The notes: generated from the letters alone by a model not told the origin. Numbered from the stretch's first letter, positions 1 to 5,260 are shown. The stretch: DNA of 5,260 bases from Firmicutes bacterium UBA1535 (GCA_002323775.1 DCPV01000239.1:60511-65770), one strand, 5' to 3'. Numbers and translations: made by a program.

Positions 1-1
1 A

Positions 2-451
2 GGAATTTCCTATGGCTACTATAAAAATCTCCAAAAAACCGAGGAAGCATTCATACAAAACCCATTTAATTCAAATTATAGAGATATTATGTATAGGACG
101 GGTGATTTGGGAAAATATAACGAATATGGAGAGATAGTATATGTTTCACGAAAAGATAATCAGGTAAAGCATATGGGAAGCAGAATAGAGCTTGGAGAGA
201 TAGAAAGCTTAGCAGTTACACTAAGTGGCATGGATGAAGTAATTGTATTTTATGATAATGATAATAAAAAGATTATTTTAGTTTGCAAGACAAATTTGAA
301 AGAGACCCAAATTCATGACTATTTAAAAGAAAAGCTACCTAAATATATGTTGCCGAATGAGATATTTATTTTTGACAAGCTCCCCCATAATAGAAATGGA
401 AAGATAGATAGAGCTAAGATTAAGGCGGATTATTATGGAACAAATAATTGA
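2..451 (+). CDS. Amino-acid adenylation enzyme (DltA/NRPS A-domain type), C-terminal part, 5' truncated
   Basis: The open frame enters from the left edge (first whole codon at 2) and ends at TGA 449-451, giving 149 visible residues. An intact enzyme of this family has about 500, so roughly 350 are outside the window, including the P-loop and substrate pocket. In order I see an A6-like stretch (GYYKNLQKTEEAF, about residues 6-18), A7 YRTGDL (31-36), an A8 hinge (KDNQVK...GSRIELGEIE, 51-68), A9-like LPKYMLP (112-118) and A10 NGKIDR (132-137) with the catalytic lysine at 134. In A8 the usual GRxD is SRKD. Members of this family activate a carboxylic acid, usually an amino acid, as acyl-AMP and load it on a carrier protein; the carrier three genes along is the obvious partner. 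The A8/A10 text looks more NRPS-like than classical DltA. Substrate specificity cannot be read because the pocket residues are missing. The ATG at 89 is internal, not the start. Confidence 0.94.
   Translation, partial: GISYGYYKNLQKTEEAFIQNPFNSNYRDIMYRTGDLGKYNEYGEIVYVSRKDNQVKHMGSRIELGEIESLAVTLSGMDEVIVFYDNDNKKIILVCKTNLKETQIHDYLKEKLPKYMLPNEIFIFDKLPHNRNGKIDRAKIKADYYGTNN
422..428 (+). promoter_or_regulatory. Ribosome binding site for the GNAT gene, inside the adenylation gene
   Basis: AAGGCGG, one change from AAGGAGG, lies 6 nt before ATG 435-437 and within the last codons of the upstream gene. It decides the GNAT start: the next in-frame ATG is codon 123, which would remove almost half of the protein. 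Confidence 0.7.
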
Positions 452-1250
452 GATAATTGAGATAGTTGAGAATATTGAAGTATTTAGCAGTTTACTTAAA
501 AAATATTTGAGTAAGGATTACTTAAACAATTCAAGTAGACTGATAAGAGATTATAAGGCTTTGATTGAAAAAGAGAAGCTTTATTATGTTGAGAAAAATA
601 ATTATTTACTGTTTTTTGAGGACTGCGAGGATTTTTATAATCTATATTATTTTATTTCAAAATTAGATTTATCTATTGATTTAGAGGATTTGAATTTAGA
701 AAAACCAATCGTTGCAGACGAAATATACACAGACAATAATCTAAGTGTATCAGTTAATGCTCTTTTAGATGCTGGCTTTACAAAATATTTGACAAGAAGT
801 CACATGAAGCTTAAACTTAGCAATAAAAATGAAAAATTGAGCGAAAATATAAAATTCTCTAACGAAGATGAGCTTGAATTAATATTTGAGCTTCAAAACA
901 AATACATTGATAAATACACAGGAAACTTTTTATTTAAGGAAGATTTACTTGAAGAAATAAAAAACAGCTTGGTTATAAGTATATATGAAGAAAACAACTT
1001 TGTCGGATATTTAAGACTTAAAAAAAATAAAAAGTCCTTAAGCTTAGAAGGTATAGTAATAGATCCAGGATTTAGAGGCAAGGGCTATTCTAAAGAATTA
1101 GTCAAATATTTTATAGACTATTTTTCTAAAGAGAGTTATAATGAAATAAGTTTGTGGGTGAGAGACGATAATTTAAGTGCCATAAAGCTATATAACTTTT
1201 TTAACTTTGAGAAAACCAAATATAAATGCGATAACTATATAAAATTTTAG
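435..1250 (+). CDS. GNAT-family N-acetyltransferase with an additional N-terminal region
   Basis: This is a 271-residue soluble protein. The C-terminal half (about 140-271) is a recognisable GNAT fold. It has a core strand with IVIDPGFRGKGYS (207-219), where R214-G-K-G217 is the acetyl-CoA pyrophosphate loop with Ser in the last loop position, and a closing LWVRDDNLSAIKLYNFFNF (240-258), typical of motif B. Residues 1-130 are unusual. YLLFFEDCEDFYNLYYFI (57-74) and ALLDAGFTKYLTRSHMKL (109-126) resemble parts of a second, degenerate GNAT domain without a CoA loop; this is inference. The gene overlaps the adenylation gene by 17 bp and precedes the carrier-protein gene by 9 bp, so it is translationally linked to both. 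Plausible roles are N-acylating the amino acid on the carrier, acylating a precursor, or off-loading. Which one applies cannot be told from sequence. Confidence 0.88.
   Translation: MEQIIEIIEIVENIEVFSSLLKKYLSKDYLNNSSRLIRDYKALIEKEKLYYVEKNNYLLFFEDCEDFYNLYYFISKLDLSIDLEDLNLEKPIVADEIYTDNNLSVSVNALLDAGFTKYLTRSHMKLKLSNKNEKLSENIKFSNEDELELIFELQNKYIDKYTGNFLFKEDLLEEIKNSLVISIYEENNFVGYLRLKKNKKSLSLEGIVIDPGFRGKGYSKELVKYFIDYFSKESYNEISLWVRDDNLSAIKLYNFFNFEKTKYKCDNYIKF
444..479 (+). repeat. 9-bp tandem repeat (ATAATTGAG), three copies plus a degenerate fourth
   Basis: Copies are ATAATTGAG (444-452), ATAATTGAG (453-461), ATAGTTGAG (462-470) and the decayed AATATTGAA (471-479). They encode IIE-IIE-IVE-NIE near the GNAT N terminus. 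The first copy also contains the TGA stop (449-451) of the adenylation gene. Because the unit is 9 bp, copy-number change would keep the GNAT frame. Confidence 0.8.
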
Positions 1251-1259
1251 GAGAATAAC

Positions 1260-1496
1260 ATGGAAATAAGAGATAAAATCATAGAAATAATACAGGGTTT
1301 AAATGAGGATTTTGACCCTAAAGACTATGAAGATATAATTGAAGATGGTGTTTTGGATTCATTTGATATTGTAAATTTCATAATAGAAGCGGAAGAAGCC
1401 TTTGGTGTGAAAATAGGTGTAGAAGATATATTGCCTGAGAACTTTGCCAATGTAGAAGCTATACAAAAATTAATAGAAGGATTGAAAAATAATTAA
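1260..1496 (+). CDS. Acyl/peptidyl carrier protein, DltC-like
   Basis: This is a 78-residue acidic protein of the right length for a stand-alone carrier (DltC is about 78). The phosphopantetheine attachment motif is DGVLDSFDIV (29-38) with Ser34 as the modified residue. GVLDSF matches the LLDSF/LLDSM form of DltC better than the GADSLD form of fatty-acid-synthesis ACP. Helices are predicted at about 3-13, 34-48 and 66-76. A phosphopantetheinyl transferase encoded elsewhere would be needed. An AGGAGA ribosome binding site (1249-1254) overlaps the GNAT stop codon and sits well spaced before ATG 1260. In the operon it would accept the acyl group from the adenylation enzyme and present it to the MBOAT protein at the cytoplasmic membrane face. 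Confidence 0.93.
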   Translation: MEIRDKIIEIIQGLNEDFDPKDYEDIIEDGVLDSFDIVNFIIEAEEAFGVKIGVEDILPENFANVEAIQKLIEGLKNN

Positions 1497-1498
1497 TC

Positions 1499-2965
1499 AT
1501 GATATTATTTAAAGCAAGCTTTATTATATTTGCAATAGTAATAATATTTTTATATTACACATTTTTAAAGAAGTATCAATGGCAGCTTCTGCTTGCTGCC
1601 AGTTTATTTTTTTATATAAAATTTACAGGTTCATACTTTATACTCTTTAGTATAATAAATACTTTTTTATTTGGAATTGCAATATATAATACAGACAATA
1701 AAGCATTAAAAAAATTTTTTAATGTTTTATGTTTAAGTATAAATTTTGGGCTTCTATTTTTAATAAAATATAATAAATTCTTTATTGATAACTTTGGTTC
1801 ATTAATTCCTCTTGGAATTTCTTTTTATATGTTCCAATCAATTTCGTATGTAATTGATGTTTATAGAGGAAGCTATAAGCCTGAGAAAAATATTTTTAAG
1901 TTTGCTCTTTTCGTTTCGTATTTTCCACAGATTATTCAAGGCCCAATCGGCAGATACAATAAATTAGCTCCTCAATTTTTTAAGGAGCATAAATATGATA
2001 GCGAAAATTTCAGATATGGCTTTGAAACAATTTGCTTTGGTGTTTTTAAAAAATTATTTATAGCTGATAGAATTGCAAACTTTGTAAATACAGTTTTTTC
2101 TAATTATAACCAATATAATGGTGCAGTCATCTTCTTAGCTTTATTTGCTTACAGTATTCAAATTTATGCTGATTTTTCAGGTGGTATAGACATAATAAGA
2201 GGAATATCGCAAATTTTAGGAATTAGGCTAGATGTTAATTTCAGAAGACCTTTCTTTGCAAATTCCTTAGCTGATTTTTGGAGACGCTGGCACATAACAC
2301 TTAGTGCGTGGATGAAAGATTATGTTTTTTATTCCTTGAATTTATCAAAACCCCTTGCCTTTATAAACAAGAAGTCAAGAAAGCTTTTAGGCAATAAAAC
2401 AGGAAAGCTGATAAGCGTCAGCATATCTACATATATTTTATATTTGATGGTAGGTATTTGGCATGGAGCTGGCAGCAATTATGTTTTCTATGGACTTTGG
2501 AACGGCACAATAATTTCTCTTAGCTTATACTTTGAGTCATACTTTAAGAAAACAAGAGAAAAGTTACATTTAGATAATAATAAATATTTTACAGTTTTTC
2601 AAATTATAAGAACGAATATATTAGTAACATTGGGCAGATATTTTAGTAGAGCAGATAGCGCCTCTACTGCATTTGCTATGCTAAAAAGAACTTTTACAAA
2701 CTTTAGCTTTTCAGATGTAAAACTATATACACTTTTTGATATGGGATATGATTTAAAAGGAATAATATTGCTAGTATCATGTATTTGTGTTGTTTTTGTA
2801 GTGGATTTATGCTTTGAAAAGAAAATAAATTTATATAAAAAATTCGATAGTGCTGGAACTTTAGTACAATTGTCAGTAATTACAATATTTATATTATTGA
2901 TTGTATTTGGTGTAGTTTATTTTGATGGTTATGTTTCAACAGAATTTATTTATAGACAGTATTAA
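1499..2965 (+). CDS. MBOAT-family membrane O-acyltransferase (DltB/AlgI-like)
   Basis: This 488-residue polytopic membrane protein has about 11 hydrophobic stretches (for example 4-22, 29-60, 72-92, 208-225, 305-320, 420-437, 455-475). Family landmarks in order are IPLGISFYMFQSISYVID (103-120), YFPQIIQGPIGR (141-152), YADFSGGIDI (223-232), NFRRPFFANSLADFWRRWHITLS (247-269) and MVGIWHGAGSNYVFYGLW (317-334), ending in EFIYRQY. His265 (RRWHITLS) and His322 (GIWHG) correspond to the two conserved histidines of the family; the latter is the proposed catalytic one. Length and the C-terminal SRADSAS and FIY motifs fit the AlgI/PatA branch (COG1696) better than the shorter DltB. It should move an acyl group from the carrier protein to an extracytoplasmic acceptor. 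Its ATG is 2 nt after the carrier stop. The nearest purine-rich stretch (AGAAGGA, 1475-1481) is 17 nt upstream, too far for normal use, so translation is probably coupled to the carrier gene. Confidence 0.95.
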   Translation: MILFKASFIIFAIVIIFLYYTFLKKYQWQLLLAASLFFYIKFTGSYFILFSIINTFLFGIAIYNTDNKALKKFFNVLCLSINFGLLFLIKYNKFFIDNFGSLIPLGISFYMFQSISYVIDVYRGSYKPEKNIFKFALFVSYFPQIIQGPIGRYNKLAPQFFKEHKYDSENFRYGFETICFGVFKKLFIADRIANFVNTVFSNYNQYNGAVIFLALFAYSIQIYADFSGGIDIIRGISQILGIRLDVNFRRPFFANSLADFWRRWHITLSAWMKDYVFYSLNLSKPLAFINKKSRKLLGNKTGKLISVSISTYILYLMVGIWHGAGSNYVFYGLWNGTIISLSLYFESYFKKTREKLHLDNNKYFTVFQIIRTNILVTLGRYFSRADSASTAFAMLKRTFTNFSFSDVKLYTLFDMGYDLKGIILLVSCICVVFVVDLCFEKKINLYKKFDSAGTLVQLSVITIFILLIVFGVVYFDGYVSTEFIYRQY

Positions 2966-2974
2966 GAGGTTGTT

Positions 2975-4804
2975 ATGAGTACAAAAAAATTTTTTATAAT
3001 GTTTTTTTCGGTTTTGTTAATTGTATTTGGCTCTATTCTTTTATTAAATCTATTAGTTGATCCTTTTGGATTATTTTTTGATGTTTACAAGTGGGATAGC
3101 TACAATTTCACTCAAAATCCGAGAACAGCGAAAATTAATTATATTGATAAAAACAAAGATAAATTTGATTCATATATAGTAGGATCTTCTGGATGTGGCG
3201 CTATCAAGGTAGACACTATAAATAAATATTCAGGAGATACATACTACAATTCCTTTTATTATGGCTCTGATTTAATGGACACATACAATACAATTAAGTA
3301 TTTAAGCGAGACAGCTAATGTTAAAAATGTTCTTTTAGGAATAAATTACAATACAGCGATGTTTTTTGATGTTGGAGACGATGAAATAAATCAGAGGATG
3401 GCTGCAAAGGTATCTGACAAAAACTTATTTAATTTCTATACTTCTTATTTATTTGCCAATCCTCGTTATGCTGTAGAAAAAATAAAGAATAAAAAAGAGG
3501 ATTCATTTTTTCAAAAGGCCTTTGATGTTTTTATCTCTGAAACAGGAAATTATGATAAAAATCTTAGAGATGCAGAAAACATAGGCAATTACAATGATTA
3601 TTTAGACAAACCAACTTATAATGTTTTTAAAGCCTATCCTAAAGTAAATAAGGATTTGACCGAAATAGAAAACTTTTCAAAATATATGAAAAAGATAAAG
3701 GATTTATGCGATGAAAAAGGCATAAATTTGCAGACAGTAGTTTTCCCAATCTATTGGGAGGATTTTGATAATTATAAGCTAGATGAATTAGAAAAATTTT
3801 ATAGAAGTTTAGGAAGTGTAACAGATTTCTGGGACTTCTCAAAATCAACTATAAGTGCAGATTCAAGATATTTTTATGACAGTACTCATTTTAGAAATAG
3901 CGTAGGCGACATGATGCTAGCTAAAATTTATAACGATAAAGATATATATATGCCAGATGATTTTGGATATCATGTAAATCAAAAAAATATAGATGATTTT
4001 ATATCTTGGTTTAAATCATATACATTCAAATTTGACTATGCTTCTTATGAAAAAGAAATTCCTATATTATTGCTTCATGATATTGATGATGAGGGTATAT
4101 ATTCAATATCAAAAAAACAATTTGAAAGACAAATGAGATTAATAAGAGATAGCGGCTTTAATACGATTTCATTTAATGAATTATATGAATATACCCTTAG
4201 TGGTAAGGCGTTGCCTGAAAATCCAATTATAATAACTTTTGATGACGGATATCAGTCTAATTATGATATAGCTTATCCAATACTAAAAGAGCTAGATATG
4301 AAGGCAACTATATATGTGATAGGCCATAGCATTGGAAAGGACACTTATAAAGACACTGGAGAGAAAATCATCCCACATTTTGGATACGACGAAGCGATAG
4401 AGATGTATGAGAGTGGCATAATAGATATCCAAAGTCATACCTTTGATATGCACCAGTCTGAGAATTTAGAAAATACTTCTTATGTTAGAAAAAATGTTAA
4501 AAGGTTTGAAAGTGAAAGTGAAAAGGACTATATAAGAGCCTTCAATGATGATTTTAAAATTGAAAGTGATATAATAAATAAAATTACGAACGAAGGAATT
4601 CATTCTTTCAGCTATCCAACAGGCTACTATGATAAAGAAACAGAAACTTTGTTAGGTTTGTCGGGCGTAAAATCTACACTCACAACAAAAGAAGGAATAA
4701 ATACTGTGATTAAAGGTCTGCCTCAATCATTGTTTGGATTGAATAGAATTAATGTTTATAGAGATATGCTTGATGAAAAATTGATGGATTTAATAGGGAG
4801 ATAA
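2975..4804 (+). CDS. Membrane-anchored SGNH/DltD-like domain fused to a PgaB/IcaB-type CE4 polysaccharide deacetylase
   Basis: This 609-residue protein has a single N-terminal membrane segment (about 6-27), so both domains should lie outside the membrane. Residues 30-350 look SGNH-like. YIVGSSG (67-73) gives the nucleophile block, with Ser72 likely by analogy with GDS/GSS motifs. A hydrophobic VLLGINYNT strand (119-127) and YDSTHFR (301-307) supply a D-x-x-H pair, Asp302 and His305. Residues 360-609 are a CE4/NodB deacetylase. LLLHDID (365-371) is followed by TFDDGY (421-426; Asp423 likely base, Asp424 metal ligand), SHTFDMH (487-493; His488 and His493 metal ligands, spaced as in PgaB His184/His189), FSYPTGYY (545-552) and LNRINV (589-594). 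CE4 enzymes remove N-acetyl groups from GlcNAc polymers or peptidoglycan. The start follows AAGAGG with 5 nt spacing, 9 bp after the MBOAT gene. In the dlt model the SGNH domain is the DltD counterpart. The SGNH assignment rests on short motifs and is less certain than CE4. Confidence 0.9.
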   Translation: MSTKKFFIMFFSVLLIVFGSILLLNLLVDPFGLFFDVYKWDSYNFTQNPRTAKINYIDKNKDKFDSYIVGSSGCGAIKVDTINKYSGDTYYNSFYYGSDLMDTYNTIKYLSETANVKNVLLGINYNTAMFFDVGDDEINQRMAAKVSDKNLFNFYTSYLFANPRYAVEKIKNKKEDSFFQKAFDVFISETGNYDKNLRDAENIGNYNDYLDKPTYNVFKAYPKVNKDLTEIENFSKYMKKIKDLCDEKGINLQTVVFPIYWEDFDNYKLDELEKFYRSLGSVTDFWDFSKSTISADSRYFYDSTHFRNSVGDMMLAKIYNDKDIYMPDDFGYHVNQKNIDDFISWFKSYTFKFDYASYEKEIPILLLHDIDDEGIYSISKKQFERQMRLIRDSGFNTISFNELYEYTLSGKALPENPIIITFDDGYQSNYDIAYPILKELDMKATIYVIGHSIGKDTYKDTGEKIIPHFGYDEAIEMYESGIIDIQSHTFDMHQSENLENTSYVRKNVKRFESESEKDYIRAFNDDFKIESDIINKITNEGIHSFSYPTGYYDKETETLLGLSGVKSTLTTKEGINTVIKGLPQSLFGLNRINVYRDMLDEKLMDLIGR

Positions 4805-4947
4805 ACTATAAATAAATGATAGAAACACTACTTAACAAATTATTTAAAATAGTATAAACTAAGCTCAGTGATAGTTATTCTATTAAGTTTGTGTAAGTTT
4901 GTGGCTGGAGGAGTTTTTTCGGAGATTACCTTTTTAAATTATAATAC
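4805..4947 (+). other. Untranslated tail of the operon; weak candidate insertion-sequence end
   Basis: There are 143 bases between the last stop codon and the terminator, with no credible gene. At 4870-4900 the sequence starts GATAGTTATTCTATT and ends in TTTGTGTAAG. This loosely resembles terminal repeats of IS256-family elements, as I remember them (outer GATA, inner TTGTGTAA). No second end, target duplication or transposase fragment is visible, so it is at best a relic. The rest (4901-4940, GGCTGGAGGAG followed by a T-run) I do not recognise. Confidence 0.25.
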
Positions 4948-4985
4948 AATCAACGTTGATATAAGATTTCAATGTTGATTTTTTA
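4948..4985 (+). terminator. Rho-independent terminator of the operon
   Basis: A 12-bp stem forms between 4948-4959 (AATCAACGTTGA) and 4969-4980 (TCAATGTTGATT). It has one G-U pair and a 9-nt loop. The T-run begins within the stem base and covers 4979-4984, followed by further T-rich sequence. The minus strand lacks a matching T-run, so it acts on plus-strand transcription and closes the five-gene operon. Confidence 0.88.
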
Positions 4986-5066
4986 TTTTATAGAATAGAT
5001 AAAAATTAGAATGTGCTAAAATAATGCTTTTCATACCCCCTACCACAAAGTAGAAAATATTTTACT

Positions 5067-5083
5067 TGTAACATAGCTGTAAT
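5067..5083 (+). promoter_or_regulatory. Candidate WalR (YycF) box, left arm
   Basis: TGTAAC-ATAGC-TGTAAT matches the published WalR consensus TGTWAH-N5-TGTWAH at every position. It lies about 140 bp before the predicted transcription start of the next gene. WalR is the response regulator of the WalKR system, which controls cell-wall hydrolase genes in Firmicutes. Binding here is inferred from the motif only. Confidence 0.5.
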
Positions 5084-5140
5084 ATTAGATTGATTCTGAT
5101 GTGGTATCATAAAGATGTGATAAATAGCAAGACGTTCTAA

Positions 5141-5157
5141 TGTTACAGCTTTGTTAC
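5141..5157 (+). promoter_or_regulatory. Candidate WalR (YycF) box, right arm
   Basis: TGTTAC-AGCTT-TGTTAC matches TGTWAH-N5-TGTWAH. The opposite strand (TGTAAC-AAAGC-TGTAAC) also matches, because the hexamer is nearly self-complementary in this context. It lies 16 bp before the -35 box, roughly -68 to -52, a position suited to an activator. A Pho-type box is the main alternative, since OmpR-family regulators share the 11-bp periodicity. Confidence 0.5.
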
Positions 5158-5162
5158 AAACG

Positions 5163-5178
5163 GTCAAAATATATTGAC
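5163..5178. promoter_or_regulatory. Small palindrome overlapping the -35 box
   Basis: GTCAA-AATATA-TTGAC has perfect 5-bp arms around an AT centre. Its right arm is the first five bases of the -35 hexamer, where a bound protein would compete with RNA polymerase. Short dyads arise by chance in AT-rich DNA, so this is only a candidate operator. Confidence 0.3.
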
Positions 5179-5202
5179 TTGTACAATTTTAAATGTTATA
5201 AT
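5174..5202 (+). promoter_or_regulatory. Strong housekeeping-sigma promoter of the downstream gene
   Basis: The -35 box TTGACT (5174-5179), a 17-bp spacer and a perfect TATAAT -10 box (5197-5202) are preceded by an extended -10 TG (5194-5195). Transcription should start near 5208-5210, giving a leader of about 50 nt before the ATG at the right edge. Confidence 0.88.
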
Positions 5203-5209
5203 TCAGAAC

Positions 5210-5223
5210 GTTAGCTTGCTAAC
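5210..5223 (+). other. Perfect dyad at the transcription start, possible 5' mRNA hairpin
   Basis: GTTAGCTTGCTAAC is a perfect inverted repeat. As RNA it folds as GUUAG-CUUG-CUAAC, a 5-bp stem capped by a CUUG loop closed by G-C, a known stable tetraloop. It would sit at or within about two bases of the 5' end of the message, where such hairpins protect against decay. As DNA it could instead be an operator. Confidence 0.5.
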
Positions 5224-5245
5224 AAAATTAAATTAAAAATTTCTT

Positions 5246-5260
5246 AGGAGGAAGAAAGAT
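5246..5260 (+). promoter_or_regulatory. Ribosome binding site and truncated start codon of the next gene
   Basis: A perfect AGGAGG (5246-5251) is followed by 7 nt and then AT at 5259-5260, which most likely is the ATG of a gene running off the right edge. Its product is not visible. The strong promoter and consensus ribosome binding site point to high expression. Confidence 0.8.

Larger units (their letters stand above)
5066..5159. repeat. 24-bp imperfect inverted repeat with a 46-bp centre
   Basis: The left arm (5066-5089, TTGTAACATAGCTGTAAT...) and right arm (5136-5159, ...GTTACAGCTTTGTTACAA) are reverse complements at 22 of 24 positions. One of the two exceptions would be a G-U pair in RNA. 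The repeat ends 14 bp before the -35 box of the downstream promoter and lacks a following T-run. It therefore looks like a regulatory dyad rather than a terminator. Each arm carries a direct repeat with 11-bp period (see the two box entries). Confidence 0.85.

Noticed and set aside
893..1081. 62-codon minus-strand open frame inside the GNAT gene
   Set aside because: It lies wholly antisense to a gene with clear family motifs, has no recognisable domain, and is expected by chance in AT-rich coding DNA.
2983..3008. Runs of A7, T6 and T7 at the start of the SGNH-CE4 gene as a phase-variation switch
   Set aside because: The same A7T6 pattern occurs inside the MBOAT gene (1708-1720), and tracts this short are ordinary at this base composition.
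3639..3848. 69-codon minus-strand open frame inside the SGNH-CE4 gene
   Set aside because: It is antisense to a well-supported gene, with no domain and no convincing ribosome binding site; a chance frame.
4816..4857. 13-residue plus-strand open frame just after the operon
   Set aside because: It is too short, with no ribosome binding site and no recognisable leader-peptide pattern.
4940..4945. TATAAT that could be a -10 box before the terminator
   Set aside because: No -35-like hexamer lies 16-18 bp upstream, and it is followed at once by the terminator stem; such hexamers are common in AT-rich DNA.
5051..5053. Small CTAC...GTAG dyad near 5040-5055
   Set aside because: Four-base arms with no T-run and no positional logic; a chance match.
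5066..5159. Reading the inverted repeat as a MITE or small transposon
   Set aside because: The only flanking duplication is the dinucleotide AC. Both arms are accounted for by a known regulator consensus and sit at the right distance from a promoter.
5066..5159. Reading the inverted repeat as a Pho box pair (7-bp direct repeats TGTTACA spaced by 4)
   Set aside because: The 11-bp period fits PhoB/PhoP too, but the hexamers match the WalR consensus exactly and the PhoP consensus TTNACA only imperfectly. Kept as the main alternative.

Overview
The window is AT-rich (by eye about 30% G+C). It has purine-rich AGGAGG-type ribosome binding sites, frequent AGA (Arg) and ATA (Ile) codons, and cell-envelope genes of the kind found in monoderm bacteria. 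This suggests a low-GC Gram-positive anaerobe of the Clostridia or a relative. I cannot assign a genus, and other low-GC lineages such as Fusobacteria are not excluded.

Positions 2-4804 are five tightly packed plus-strand genes, with junctions between a 17-bp overlap and a 9-bp gap, so almost certainly one operon cut by the left edge. In order they are: the C-terminal part of an amino-acid adenylation enzyme; a GNAT acetyltransferase with an extra N-terminal region; a small DltC-like carrier protein; an MBOAT membrane O-acyltransferase (DltB/AlgI type); and a membrane-anchored protein that fuses an SGNH/DltD-like domain to a CE4 polysaccharide deacetylase of the PgaB/IcaB type.

By analogy with the D-alanylation (dlt) pathway, the adenylation enzyme would activate an amino acid (or similar acid) and load it on the carrier protein. 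The MBOAT protein would pass the acyl group across the membrane, and the extracytoplasmic SGNH domain would place or remove it on a surface polymer. Two things depart from canonical dltABCD: a GNAT enzyme between the activating enzyme and the carrier, and a deacetylase fused to the DltD-like partner. Together they suggest a dual polysaccharide tailoring system (O-acylation plus N-deacetylation). The substrate and the acyl group are not readable from sequence.

Positions 4805-5258 are intergenic. They hold a weak candidate for an insertion-sequence end, a clear Rho-independent terminator (4948-4985), a 24-bp inverted repeat (5066-5159), a near-consensus promoter (5174-5202) overlapped by a small palindrome, a 5' hairpin, and a perfect AGGAGG ribosome binding site whose ATG is cut by the right edge (AT at 5259-5260). 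Both arms of the inverted repeat match the WalR/YycF consensus TGTWAH-N5-TGTWAH. The unseen downstream gene is therefore a separate, probably strongly expressed transcription unit, and I predict it encodes a cell-wall enzyme.
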